Below, one piece after another: positions 19,919 through 29,248 of a stretch of DNA of 64,000 bases (positions are counted from its first letter, which is position 1; each line of letters begins with the position of its first letter). The notes under the pieces were generated by a model. It worked only from the letters and a program-made list of their open reading frames with translations, was not told the origin of the DNA and searched no databases. Source of the stretch: Niabella sp. (lineage in GTDB: Bacteria > Bacteroidota > Bacteroidia > Chitinophagales > Chitinophagaceae); assembly GCA_017744715.1 (NCBI GenBank), contig JAGIAT010000011.1:121617-185616 (forward strand), read 5' to 3'. Position numbers and translations under genes: made by a program.

Positions 19919-20404
19919 ATAACGCTGTTGTTAAATACGATTTCAATTCATTAAAAACATCCTGTACACGGAGTCATAAACCGGCTCCTGTACATTAAAT
20001 ACAATCCCGCTGCGTAATTTATAGGGTTCTGTGCGAAGGAGCGATGTGCGCTTCTGCTGCTGCTTACAGGCAACGCCGGTAATACCATTCACGGCACGGC
20101 GCTTTCGGGTTACCGCTAAAGGGCAACGCTTCGTTCCATCTTATTTTATGTTACCTGCACTGTACCGGATCGGGCGCCAATCTTTATACAGTGCCTGGTC
20201 TTTAACGTATCACCGGTATAATCGTTCATATGACCGGTTCCGGGGGCATTCCGGTTTTTTAAAGACTGACCCGCACCCCCATAGCAATCCTGAATATCGG
20301 GGCCCGCTACTAAATCGGTTATACAGGCCCGTACATAAAATTAGAGGGCCCGGAGAAATTTATACGATCGATTTGCGCAATCAATGTTTCAAAAAACGCA
20401 AATC
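19919..20404. other. Gene-free interval upstream of the PUL operon
   Basis: These 486 bp between the regulator's 3' end and the first oxidoreductase hold no convincing frame on either strand. The interval should contain the PUL promoter and perhaps regulator sites, but I could not pick out a convincing promoter or dyad. Confidence 0.5.
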
Positions 20405-21565
20405 TTAAACAGGTTTTGCAAATTTTTTCAGGTATGCGGTGGGCGTATATCCTTTGAATTTTTTAAACGTGCGCGACAGGTTCCGGCAATCACTAAAGCC
20501 GGATCGTACGGCAAGCTCCAGCAGCGATAATGCAGGATTTGCCAGCAGTAAGTCTGCCAGGTACTCGATCCGTTGCTTCAGGATAAACTGATAGAGCGAA
20601 ATACCCATCGCATTTTTAAACTTCGTTTCAAGATTCCGTCTCGACAATGGCACCCGCCGGATCAGTACATCAATGGATATTGGCGTGGTAAATGAAGACT
20701 CGATATACTGCACCACTTCCCGTATGTATTCATTGGATAAGTTATATTTTTCAGTAGATTGTCGCAGCTCTATACGAACCGGGTTTACAATAATATTGTA
20801 AGGCTTTGTACGCTCCTTTAACACCAGTTTATGCAGCAGGCGCCCCGCCTCGTAGCCGCCCCGTTCCACATCCAGTTCTATCGATGAAATAGAAGGATCT
20901 GAAAAATTACAGATCAAATCATCATTATCTACTCCCAGAAGCGCCACGTCGTCCGGTATTAAAATATTATTGATCTTACAGATGTCAGAAACCTGAAGCG
21001 CAAAATAATCATCACAGGCAAACAAGGCAACGGGCTTGGGAAGCGACATTAGCCATTTATCCAGTTCTTCGTGATCACTTCCCCATTGTTCTTCATTCAA
21101 ATGCTCGGTTTCAAAATAATAAAACCTGCCGCCATGTTTTTCCACCTCTGTTTTATACCCCTCGGCTCTTTCGATGGACCATACCACATTCCTGCTGCCA
21201 TAAAAAGCAAAGTTCCGGTACCGTCTTTGTATAAAAAAGCGGGCGGCCATTTCTCCCGTACCGCGGTAATCACCGGTGAGGTTGGAAAAATAAGCACTCC
21301 GCTCTTTATAATTCTGAATAATTACAGGAATACCGAGCTTTTTCAGATAACCGATATCATTCAGATCCGCCTGGGCAATCACCGCATCGGCCTTCCATTC
21401 CCGGGCCAGTTTCAGGATCCCCTCTTCCCCGTATAAGTTTTTATAATACGTAGGCAACCGGTAAAACAGCCAGGGACCGTTATCCTTTGAATATTTCACC
21501 ATCCCCCTCAGCAGTTTCCGGCTGAATTTATTGGAATGGTCGATAAGCAACAATATCCGGATCAA
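20405..21565 (-). CDS. XylR-type transcriptional regulator: periplasmic-binding-like sensor plus AraC DNA-binding domain
   Basis: The 386-residue protein has an N-terminal LacI-like sugar-sensing domain (about 1-265; LLIDHSNKFSRKLLRG, VALLGVDNDDLICNFSDPSISSIELD). A C-terminal AraC-type helix-turn-helix pair follows (about 275-385; LAVRSGFSDCRNLSRTFKKFKGYTPTAYLK). This is the XylR layout, in which a sugar binds the sensor to control a sugar operon. Lying just upstream of the PUL on the same strand, it is its likely regulator. The start is a TTG at 21565; upstream in frame there is only a TAG, and an out-of-frame ATG sits before an A8 run. Confidence 0.88.
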   Translation of the reverse strand: MIRILLLIDHSNKFSRKLLRGMVKYSKDNGPWLFYRLPTYYKNLYGEEGILKLAREWKADAVIAQADLNDIGYLKKLGIPVIIQNYKERSAYFSNLTGDYRGTGEMAARFFIQRRYRNFAFYGSRNVVWSIERAEGYKTEVEKHGGRFYYFETEHLNEEQWGSDHEELDKWLMSLPKPVALFACDDYFALQVSDICKINNILIPDDVALLGVDNDDLICNFSDPSISSIELDVERGGYEAGRLLHKLVLKERTKPYNIIVNPVRIELRQSTEKYNLSNEYIREVVQYIESSFTTPISIDVLIRRVPLSRRNLETKFKNAMGISLYQFILKQRIEYLADLLLANPALSLLELAVRSGFSDCRNLSRTFKKFKGYTPTAYLKKFAKPV

Positions 21566-21779
21566 CTTTTTTTTGTTAAAAATAACATTCTAACGAATTG
21601 CATGGCCAAACAATCCGGAGTTGTTCCCTTTTATTTTAAAAAGAACCCGGTAATTAAGGCGGTCTGTGAATGCGATCCTGGTGCAATCTGCTTTTCACAG
21701 GGTGCCAGCAAGGCAGGGATCTGTTTCATTTTCCCTTCGCGGGATCAATTTTGATATACAAAAATAAGCGCACAAAAAT

Positions 21780-21803
21780 GGGACACCCTTGAAAGGGTAT
21801 CCC
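21780..21803 (-). terminator. Intrinsic terminator, minus strand
   Basis: Read on the minus strand, GGGAUACCCUU pairs with AAGGGUGUCCC with one G-U pair, followed by a T-rich stretch. It lies 24 bp beyond the stop of the M57 peptidase gene and would end its transcript. Confidence 0.8.
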
Positions 21804-21826
21804 AGCACCAAGTCAGGCAAACTTTT

Positions 21827-23113
21827 TTAGAAATTCAGGTACTGTCCCTGCGGAGCCAGGTAGTCATACTTCATATTGATATTTACTCCGAGTTTGGAAA
21901 CCTTGGGCAATACCCGCACATAAAAATTGGCCGTTTGAGTAGTGCCCCAAACTAAAGCCCTGCTATCTGGCGCCCCGGCTACCGGCTGCAGCGAAGGATA
22001 GTCGGTTCCCACGGGCATATCGGTTTCCACACCGCCCACTACATTCTTCAGTTCCCAAACCAGCGTTGCGCCATCCGGTACATAATCCAGTCCGAATATA
22101 TACGACCGCATACCGCCGGGTCCGCTCCCGGGCCATTCATATGTATGAGGAATATATGGGTACACATACTCAAAAGCATATAGATCTTCCTGGGAAAAAC
22201 CATCACCTTTTGCATAGGGCCATCCGGCCGTCATGGTGGTTGAGCTTTGCGTCCATGCTCCGTATGCCCATCCGTTCATTATGGATCCCGGATCCGGATT
22301 GGGATTACTTGGAGACGCTACAGGGGCCGACGGGGATGCGTTCACCAGGTTATATACCTGGTACGTAATTGGATATCCCAAAGGATACATTGTTGCATAC
22401 CCCGGAGGTAAGTCTGTATGCATAAATCCTATCGTATGTCCTAACTCATGTGTCATCAATGTTACTTTATACCGGGTTGCCCTGTAATTAAAATTATACC
22501 CTGAATTAATCACCATTTCAAAACCGGGCTTTCCATCAAAGGGTACGATGGCCATACCACCCCATTTATATATGGACGTGTCCATATTTACTAACTTCAC
22601 ATCAATATCCGATGTGCTGCTTGACGACACCCGGGTAAACCGGACATTGGAGCCGGCTATAAGGGTATTAAAATTAGCAATGGCCCAGTCCAGTGCATCC
22701 GAGTAATCATTCAGCTCGTACACGTCGATACCGGGTTGTGTTAATACACTGGAGTCTACCTCCAGCGATACTTTAATGTTTCGCTGGTATTGATTTTCGA
22801 CCAAAACATAGCCCATTCCCGGCGCCAGCCCTGTGTTTTGTTTTGCTCCTTTATCCCTGACTATTTTTGATTTTTTGTTCAGCAAGGCGCCATCCCGGGC
22901 CTCAAAATCCGGATTGCTTAACGCAGTTTTTAGATTTTTCACGATCGTTATTCCCGGCTTCAACGCAGCATAGTCATTTCCTGCAGGTTGTTTTCCTGTT
23001 TCCGGTACTTTAGCTTCAGGCAGTTTTGTTTCCTGTACATTTGATTTACGGCAACTTAAGATCAGCATCAATGAGACAGATGCCAACGCAACGATTTTAA
23101 GATTTTGTTTCAT
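21827..23113 (-). CDS. M57-type secreted metallopeptidase, lipoprotein
   Basis: The 428-residue protein has a lipoprotein signal with lipobox LILSC (Cys21). The zinc site HELGHTIGFMH spans residues 222-232 (HExxHxxGxxH), and a likely Met-turn is PGSIMNG further on. This matches the Bacteroidota 'dual-action HEIGH' M57 metallopeptidases. The last hundred residues look like a beta-sandwich or pro-convertase-type C-terminal domain. It stands alone, with its own terminator downstream and over 1 kb without genes upstream. The protein substrate is unknown. Confidence 0.88.
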   Translation of the reverse strand: MKQNLKIVALASVSLMLILSCRKSNVQETKLPEAKVPETGKQPAGNDYAALKPGITIVKNLKTALSNPDFEARDGALLNKKSKIVRDKGAKQNTGLAPGMGYVLVENQYQRNIKVSLEVDSSVLTQPGIDVYELNDYSDALDWAIANFNTLIAGSNVRFTRVSSSSTSDIDVKLVNMDTSIYKWGGMAIVPFDGKPGFEMVINSGYNFNYRATRYKVTLMTHELGHTIGFMHTDLPPGYATMYPLGYPITYQVYNLVNASPSAPVASPSNPNPDPGSIMNGWAYGAWTQSSTTMTAGWPYAKGDGFSQEDLYAFEYVYPYIPHTYEWPGSGPGGMRSYIFGLDYVPDGATLVWELKNVVGGVETDMPVGTDYPSLQPVAGAPDSRALVWGTTQTANFYVRVLPKVSKLGVNINMKYDYLAPQGQYLNF

Positions 23114-24268
23114 TTGTGATTTTTAATTTGGTTTTAAAATTCCTGACTCAGTTATATAGCAGTATTATTTTGAAAATAAGATGCAGGGCATACACCCCGG
23201 ATGTTTTAATGCTTTTACTCAAAGCATCTTGTAATGATTACCTGATTGCTGTTCGCTTTCCTGCGCGCATCACTCATTCAAATCCGGGGTAATTCTTTCG
23301 TTTCATTCTTTTCATGTATTCTTCATTATTTCCGCAATCCTGTATGGATAAAGGGAATCAGCCATCCGGTTGTTTTTTCAAACTCGTTATTTTAAGCAAA
23401 GGACCGCTGGCCCCGGGATCTGTGCCCGGTTCTGAGGCCGGGTTCAAGCCACGATTGAGCTGCCTTCCTGTGCACTTTTTCTTTTATGTTTCACTTACCA
23501 CTCTCATTATTTCTTCATTCACTTATCCTGCCACACAATCCGCTCTTTACCAGAAATAACATTCCCGGTACGGCTGCTTCATCAGCATCGTTCAGCGCTT
23601 TTAAGCAATCTTTTCTTATATGATAAACGTATATTCCCCGGGCACCGGCAGCATAACAGTTACCCGGTATGATCAATCATCAAAGCAAATTGTACGATCC
23701 TGTAATATTCCGATCCGTTCGGATACACAATTTCGCAGCGCCTGCCGGAACCGGTACTCCGGGGTACAAAACAAGCTGACAATCGAATTTAAAAAACTGC
23801 GTAAAATTTATTTTATTTCTGGTCTTGGATTTTTTGGGTTTGGCTTTAGGTTTGGTTGGTTTAGAAATGATTGGGTTTGCTATATAATCTGATATAAATA
23901 TAAAAACACTAAATTATATAACCAAATGATTTTCTAAATTATTTCATAAAAAAAGCACCTCCGCTTACCGCTTATCGGAGGCCGCAGACGTGTTGCCGGT
24001 ATTCATGCTTCACGCTTCATTTCAACCGCTCCTCAACGGCGGTATAAGTATCCTTATTGAATTGATGGAACCCTTATGCCGGCAATACAATTGCTACAGG
24101 AGCGCAGCATTCTCCTTTACCCTGTTCTTACCGGCTTTGTGCCCCGCAAATAAAATACTCATGGAACAAAGGGGGATTTTCAATCGGCCCTGCCGTTGCC
24201 TCCAGCAAACCATTGGAACCTTTTCCTGCTTCAAAGCAATGTTATAACCTGCCGCACCCGAAGCCCGG
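23114..24268. other. Long gene-free interval
   Basis: No reading frame here has recognisable protein features. The stretch around 23815-23880 is strongly G/T-biased on the plus strand, followed by an AT-rich block to about 23955. A hairpin CCTCCG/CGGAGG (23958-23981) next to an A run (23948-23954) could act as a minus-strand terminator, but it is 290 bp from the nearest minus-strand stop. Confidence 0.5.
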
Positions 24269-25405
24269 TTAATCCCTGGACGGCACCAGTGTAAACCGCC
24301 GCTTCAACCGCAAAAATGGCTTTTCAAAATAACGGTAGGATAAGAAGGAGAGGCTTACCGTCATCAGAAAGGCTATCACCATCCCTACCGCATGCTTCCA
24401 TTCATACAACCCTATTTTTCCGCTAAAAGCGGATAATGCCTCCCCGAAGATCTTATACACGATCCAATACATGGTGATATGAAACACATACATCCCATAA
24501 GAAATACGTCCCAGGTAGGCCAACACAGAAGGCATCCGCTTTGCAGCAGATCCAAAGAACGAAAAAAAGAAACACATTACGCCCAGGAGTATCAGCAACC
24601 AACCGCTTACCGATTGAACAACCGTACCGAGGTGCGGGGCATCCGCATTGACCTCACAGGCGATGGACGCCAGTAACCAACAGCTATAGCCCGCAACAAA
24701 CAACAGGATCCGCGTTACAACATTCAACCGGGGCTGTTTGCCCCTTAAATAAAGCGCAACCAGCATCCCCGCTCCAAAAAACTGGAATTGTACAAAACTG
24801 TTTGTCCACTGGCCGCTGAATCCGTCGGTAGGTCGTTGGGCATAATAAACAATTGCGATGTATGCGCCGATCATTGCTAAAAAAGAAAAGATCATCAGTC
24901 CTCTTTTTCCTGTAAAAAACAGGATCAACGGCAACAAAATATACAGCTGCTCTTCTACGGATACACTCCACAGCGGGTTGATACAATAAGACTGCCATTC
25001 ATTAAATGTAATATACCAGTTTCCCGAAAACAGTGTAAACGCCAGCTGGGCTCCAGGAGGTATATGCCCCCCGAAATGCCGCGTTGTAGCCGTAAGCAAT
25101 ACCATTAAAAAAAAGAAGGTAAAATACAAGGGCCATATGCGTAAGATCCGTCTTATATAAAAAGACCTAACGTTGATTTTACCAAACCGGTCCTGTTCCC
25201 TGATAAGCAATTCGGTGATCAGGAACGCACTTAAAAAGAAAAAGAGGGGTACCCCATAATTGCCCACCAGGCTTACGTGGTATCCCCAGTAATACGTTGC
25301 AGGGTCAACCGGGGCCAGGTCCAACCGGTGTACAAAGAACACAAAAAGAAACGCGCACAAACGAAGCACATCTAATTCCGGCCGGTAATAGCGTTGTTGG
25401 GTCAT
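24269..25405 (-). CDS. Acyltransferase family 3 (OafA/YrhL-type) membrane protein
   Basis: The 378-residue integral membrane protein has about ten hydrophobic helices. The family start is visible as YRPELDVLRLCAFLFVFFVHR, with the His believed to be catalytic, followed by NYGVPLFFFLSAFLI and RRILRIWPLYF. These enzymes O-acetylate surface polysaccharides, LPS or secreted products, drawing on cytoplasmic acyl-CoA. There are no glycosyltransferase neighbours, so the target is unclear. It is a single-gene unit on the minus strand. Confidence 0.9.
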   Translation of the reverse strand: MTQQRYYRPELDVLRLCAFLFVFFVHRLDLAPVDPATYYWGYHVSLVGNYGVPLFFFLSAFLITELLIREQDRFGKINVRSFYIRRILRIWPLYFTFFFLMVLLTATTRHFGGHIPPGAQLAFTLFSGNWYITFNEWQSYCINPLWSVSVEEQLYILLPLILFFTGKRGLMIFSFLAMIGAYIAIVYYAQRPTDGFSGQWTNSFVQFQFFGAGMLVALYLRGKQPRLNVVTRILLFVAGYSCWLLASIACEVNADAPHLGTVVQSVSGWLLILLGVMCFFFSFFGSAAKRMPSVLAYLGRISYGMYVFHITMYWIVYKIFGEALSAFSGKIGLYEWKHAVGMVIAFLMTVSLSFLSYRYFEKPFLRLKRRFTLVPSRD

Positions 25406-25618
25406 ATGAAAAGCATCGGTTTAAGATCACCCGTTCCATCTTTCATTGTATAACGAACAGGTGAGCGGCAATCAAAGATTTATTTATAAAAGTACAGTAT
25501 TTAGCCAATACCATCCGGCCGGTTTTAACAACCGGGGCGTATGGTGCTTAAACCGGTACCGGCATAGCGCCGCGTTACCTGCAAACCAACAGAGCCCCGT
25601 TTAATATGCCGGAACTGT

Positions 25619-25650
25619 AAAAAAAGCCCCGGTAAGGAATTGCCGGGGCT
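25619..25650 (-). terminator. Intrinsic terminator with no obvious gene
   Basis: AGCCCCGG (25625-25632) pairs with CCGGGGCT (25643-25650). On the minus strand the hairpin runs directly into seven T residues (25625-25619). The nearest upstream minus-strand gene ends 963 bp away. Confidence 0.8.
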
Positions 25651-25998
25651 GCTGTTTTTATATGTATGTATTGGTGTTGTGTTTCTCCAGGGGATCCGCA
25701 GCTTCCCTCTATGCCTGCGTCCTTAAAATACCGTGCATCCCCGTTTGCCCATCATCATTTATCGGAAACAGGCCCTCAAACAAATATCAAATTTGATGAA
25801 CAAATTCGTTTGCGCATTGGTCTCTTTTTTCTTGTGCATTTGTATCACCTCTCCGGGTTTGTGCGCTAACAATCGCCGCACCCTTTACATTTCAAATTTT
25901 GTTCATTTTTTTGTCGATTTGTGCCATACCGGCACCCTACATACGCCTGTTGAATGTAGTGCTGCAAACAAATTATTGATTTTAAACGGCTACCGGAT

Positions 25999-26037
25999 AA
26001 CAACAACCCACGCGCACCCCGGCGGGTTGTTGTTTTG
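25999..26037 (+). terminator. Terminator-like hairpin
   Basis: AACAACAACCC (25999-26009) pairs with GGGTTGTTGTT (26024-26034), an 11-bp stem followed by a short T-rich tail on the plus strand. Confidence 0.45.
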
Positions 26038-26070
26038 TAAACGCCATTATATCTATCTTGGCTGAACGAA

Positions 26071-26600
26071 ATGAATCGATGCCGAAACAATCCCGGTTGA
26101 TCAGGACGGCCAACTAAACGTACAATCGGTCGTCCTGAACTCGTTTCAGGACCTAAGAGCGACAGATGCTGAAACAAGTTCAGCATGACCAAAAGTGTAT
26201 GTTGTTGTACTGAACATGTCATCCCGGCCGTTCCGGAATCTGTTCCTTTCCCGGGATCCAATAGAATAATGAATCGATGCTGCAACAATCCCGATTGATC
26301 AGGACGGCTTCACTAAACGTACAATCGGTCGTCCTGAACTCGTTTCAGGACCTAAGAGCGACAGATGCTGAAACAAGTTCCGCATGACCGAAAGTGTATG
26401 CTATTGTACTGAACATGTCATCCCGGTCGTTCCGGGATCTGTTTCTTTCTCAGGATCCGATAGCATAATGAATCGATGCAGCAACAATCCCGGTTGATCA
26501 GGACGGCTTCACTAAACGTACAATCGGTCGTCCTGAACTCGTTTCAGGGCCCAAAAGCGACAGATGCTGAAACAAGTTCAGCATGACCGAAAGTGTATGC
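26071..26600. repeat. Tandem repeat, 198-199 bp period, 2.7 copies
   Basis: Units begin at 26071, 26269 and 26468 with ATGAATCGATG; the third stops after about 133 bp. Each unit holds two hairpins, GTCCTGAACTCGTTTCAGGAC and TGCTGAAACAAGTTCAGCA, of the REP/BIME type common in Bacteroidota intergenic DNA. It lies directly downstream of the Fpg/Nei gene. Confidence 0.92.
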
Positions 26601-26612
26601 TCTTTTAATGCG

Positions 26613-27350
26613 TTATTCATACAGCAGCTGATCCGTTGCGCAATAAAAACTCCGTCTTTTTCCCTTTCCCGTATATTTTTTCACCAACGGTGCCCCGCAT
26701 TTCGGGCAGGTACGCTTCGTATGCACCAGCCAGTGTTTTCTTAATACGAATGCTCTTTTCCATTCCAGGAATTCAAAACTGTAATTCCGGGCTTCTGCAA
26801 TCAAGGCGCTTAGTTTCCGGGGAGGCAGGCGCCCTGTGAGGCTCTCCGGCTGAACGCCGATCCGGAACAATACCTCATTTTTGATGATGTTTCCCACCCC
26901 GGCAAATATATCCTGGTCCAGCAAGGCATCGCAAACCATTGTGCCGGGCTGCTGTTTTAATTTTTTCCTGGCCTTGCCGGCGTTCCAGTCCTTACTTAAA
27001 ACATCAGCCTCCCAGTCAACCAGTGCCAGCATTTCATTTTCCACCAGTCTTACAGCACAGGTATAAAAATACATCGCACCTGTTTTAAAAACCAGGGCGA
27101 GGCGCAGGCTTTTATCCGGCTTTGTTTGTTCGTTAACGCTATACGATCCAAACATAAGCAAATGGATCCGCACACTTATGTTATCCAGAACGAGAAAGGT
27201 TTGCTTCCCAAAGGTTTTTATTTCGACCAGCTTTTTCCCTTTCAGCAGTTCCATGTCTATTTTGGCATTTCCCCGCGCATCGATGATCTGCGCGCCGGCA
27301 AAGGGTTGCAGCACTTCTTTCATCAGCCATATGGAAGGTCCTTCAGGCAA
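26613..27350 (-). CDS. Fpg/Nei family DNA glycosylase-AP lyase
   Basis: The 245-residue protein starts MPEGP, where Pro2 is the nucleophile and Glu3 the acid catalyst. These must follow the initiator, so the TTG at 27350 is the true start; a TAG lies six codons upstream and no ATG fits. Lys49 (TFGKQTF) matches the beta-hairpin lysine, and DQDIFAGVGNIIKNEVLF is the helix-two-turn-helix. The C-terminal zinc finger has C215, C218 and C237, but Asp240 stands where the fourth Cys is usual. It excises oxidised bases from DNA. Whether it is Fpg- or Nei-like in specificity is not certain. Confidence 0.92.
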   Translation of the reverse strand: MPEGPSIWLMKEVLQPFAGAQIIDARGNAKIDMELLKGKKLVEIKTFGKQTFLVLDNISVRIHLLMFGSYSVNEQTKPDKSLRLALVFKTGAMYFYTCAVRLVENEMLALVDWEADVLSKDWNAGKARKKLKQQPGTMVCDALLDQDIFAGVGNIIKNEVLFRIGVQPESLTGRLPPRKLSALIAEARNYSFEFLEWKRAFVLRKHWLVHTKRTCPKCGAPLVKKYTGKGKRRSFYCATDQLLYE

Positions 27351-27542
27351 CAGAAACGGTATTTGCTAATAACTCGATTTAATACCCTATTGCATAACGC
27401 TCCCCAGGCAATGAAGAAACCGACGAAAAGATCCTTTAACATTCAACCGGGAACGACATTCTACTGCAGCGATCTCCGCTATACCAGTGTTACATACCAA
27501 CCCGGCTTTCGTCAGCCCCTTCTACCTGCAGGACGGCATTTT

Positions 27543-28109
27543 TTATTCTTCAGCGGCTTCTACATTAATATTATTTTCCGCAATGTTGGTCAATGTATCG
27601 TCCGCCTCTTTTTCTTCCGCAAGTGTTTGATCCAGCAAATTAGCCACATCCGTTAAATTCAGGGTTTTGGCCAGAACCGACAGCCCGCCGTAGGTGGCAA
27701 TTTCATAGTGCTCTGTTTTCTGGGCGGCCAGTATAATACCCACATCGCGTGTGGCAGTGCCGGCTTCCGTGTCTTCCAGTACACTTGCACCTTCTTCAGC
27801 CAGGCCCTCCATTGCTTCGCATTTTTTTGCCTGTGGCCGTTTATCCAACAGTTCAAACACCTCTTCCAACCGTGAAACATGTGTTTTGGTCACTTCAAGA
27901 TGTTCATTGATGGCATCTCTTAAGGCTTCAGAGGCCGCACCTTTTGCCAGCCTGGGAAGCGTTTTTACAAGGTGCTTTTCTGCCCAGTAGATGTCTTTTA
28001 TTTCATCTACAAATAACTCCATCAGTGCGGATTCCGCTTCTGGTTTACTTCCGTTGTTTCTGGGAGACCGGGTTGTTTTTTTCGGTGCAGGTTTCTTAGT
28101 AGTTGCCAT
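27543..28109 (-). CDS. DUF892 ferritin-like protein (YciE/YciF family)
   Basis: The frame extends to 28193, but MATTKKPAPKK at 28109 gives the usual start, for 188 residues. A basic Lys/Pro/Arg-rich N-terminus (about 1-25) precedes the four-helix DUF892 domain (LMELFVDEIKDIYWAEKHLVKTLPRLAKGA, HLEVTKTHVSRLEEVFELL, KTEHYEIATYGGLSVLAK, LDQTLAEEKEADDTL). The E/H positions of the YciF di-metal site are retained. Such proteins are stress-induced and cytoplasmic, with unknown biochemistry. The basic tail might bind nucleic acid. Confidence 0.9.
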   Translation of the reverse strand: MATTKKPAPKKTTRSPRNNGSKPEAESALMELFVDEIKDIYWAEKHLVKTLPRLAKGAASEALRDAINEHLEVTKTHVSRLEEVFELLDKRPQAKKCEAMEGLAEEGASVLEDTEAGTATRDVGIILAAQKTEHYEIATYGGLSVLAKTLNLTDVANLLDQTLAEEKEADDTLTNIAENNINVEAAEE

Positions 28110-28164
28110 AATTCCTGTTTTTATTTTTTTTGTTATGAATTCATTCAATCCGCTGAAACCGGGT

Positions 28165-28362
28165 TCAGGCCCTGCGTTCAAACGGGTAAACATCTTTTAT
28201 AAACTGGTTGAAATACGTACCCTTGCTTTGAGCCGTTTTAAATTTTTGGTAAATCGCGGCCGGCACTTTATGATAATGATATACCGCTCCTGAAACAAAG
28301 CGGATCTCCAGTGTTTTTGTTTCAGGGTTATAATCAACGTGTGCAATAACCGTAGACGGCAT
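28165..28362 (-). CDS. KTSC domain protein
   Basis: The 65-residue protein consists of a single KTSC domain: VDYNPETKTLEIRF, YHYHKVPAAIYQKF and SKGTYFNQFIKDVYPF. Small stand-alone KTSC proteins are common in Bacteroidota and their role is unknown. It lies 55 bp upstream of the DUF892 gene on the same strand. Confidence 0.85.
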   Translation of the reverse strand: MPSTVIAHVDYNPETKTLEIRFVSGAVYHYHKVPAAIYQKFKTAQSKGTYFNQFIKDVYPFERRA

Positions 28363-28478
28363 GACTCAGATTTAGGGCTGCTTTAGAAGGTTATCTTTAT
28401 GCCTAAACCGGTTCAAAAAAAATGCCGGATTTTTACATGCCTGCCCCCCGATCCTCCGGATATAACTCCCCTTACCAC

Positions 28479-29189
28479 CTATGGATGCGCAACCAATGAA
28501 GCGGCGGATTTCTTTAGCAGGCGCATCACCTGCCGGGCCGTAGCACCCGCCGAAAGGGGGTTTTGACCGGTAACCAACAGGCCATCCACTTCCACATGAC
28601 TTACAAAAGGCAGCGCCGCACTGTGAAAATCTGCGCCCAATTCCTTCAGGCGGCTTTCCAGTTTATACGGAATATGATTTGCACGCAGCGCCAGCACTTC
28701 TTCTTCATTGGTAAACGCGGTTATTCTTTTACCGGCCAGTAACCCTGGTTTTAATGCGGCTGCTATTAACAAGGCAGCAGGGCCATGACAAACGGCGCCA
28801 ACAGGCTTGCCCGTTGACAAATAATGAAGAATCAATCGCCCGCTGAACTCATTATTGGCCAGATCCCATAACGGACCATGCCCGCCAGCATAAAAAACCG
28901 CATCAAACATCGTGGGATCTATTTCACGCAGCATCAATGTATTTTCAAAAGCCGCCCGGGCAACAGGGTCATCAATAAACCTCCGGTTAGACCGGGTGAT
29001 GTTTTCCGTTACCGTGCTGAGCGGATCCACCGGCGGCTTTCCGCCTTCGGGGCTGCAAAGGGTTACCTGGCATCCTGCATCCGTAAATTCATAATACGGA
29101 TCGGTGCATTCGCCCAGCCAAACGCCGGTGGTACGTTCGGTATTCTCCATCCCCGCGTGCGAGGTTAACACCATGAGTATCCGGTTCAT
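28479..29189 (-). CDS. DJ-1/PfpI family protein, Hsp31-like
   Basis: The 236-residue protein has the class I glutamine-amidotransferase-like fold. Nucleophile Cys134 sits in GAVCHGPAALL, preceded by FYAGGHGPLWDL (99-110), and Glu27 in WLGEC is the likely partner acid. Family members act as glyoxalase III, deglycase or chaperone in stress defence. It lies among other stress-type genes. The start at 29189 gives MNRILMVLTSH; an alternative in-frame ATG at 29174 is less likely. Confidence 0.9.
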   Translation of the reverse strand: MNRILMVLTSHAGMENTERTTGVWLGECTDPYYEFTDAGCQVTLCSPEGGKPPVDPLSTVTENITRSNRRFIDDPVARAAFENTLMLREIDPTMFDAVFYAGGHGPLWDLANNEFSGRLILHYLSTGKPVGAVCHGPAALLIAAALKPGLLAGKRITAFTNEEEVLALRANHIPYKLESRLKELGADFHSAALPFVSHVEVDGLLVTGQNPLSAGATARQVMRLLKKSAASLVAHP

Positions 29190-29248
29190 GAACGGGCCAT
29201 TTTATGTGTGTGTTACAGCGGACGATTGGAGCCGGTTTCCGCTAAAAT

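Larger units (their letters stand above)
25406..26070. other. Gene-free interval with two opposed terminator-like hairpins
   Basis: No protein gene is supported. A minus-strand terminator (25619-25650) and a plus-strand hairpin (25999-26037) bracket about 350 bp rich in TTTG/CAAA words. An unrecognised non-coding transcript could lie between them. Confidence 0.35.

Noticed and set aside
23620-23892. Plus-strand 90-residue frame
   Set aside because: Composition is driven by a G/T-rich stretch; no recognisable motif or neighbour support.
25796-26065. 89-residue plus-strand frame with a signal-peptide-like start
   Set aside because: A strong hairpin falls inside its 3' part and the rest lacks any protein character; it is likely chance.
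25866-26288. Minus-strand 140-residue frame
   Set aside because: It runs through the 198-bp repeat and a hairpin and has no protein-like features.
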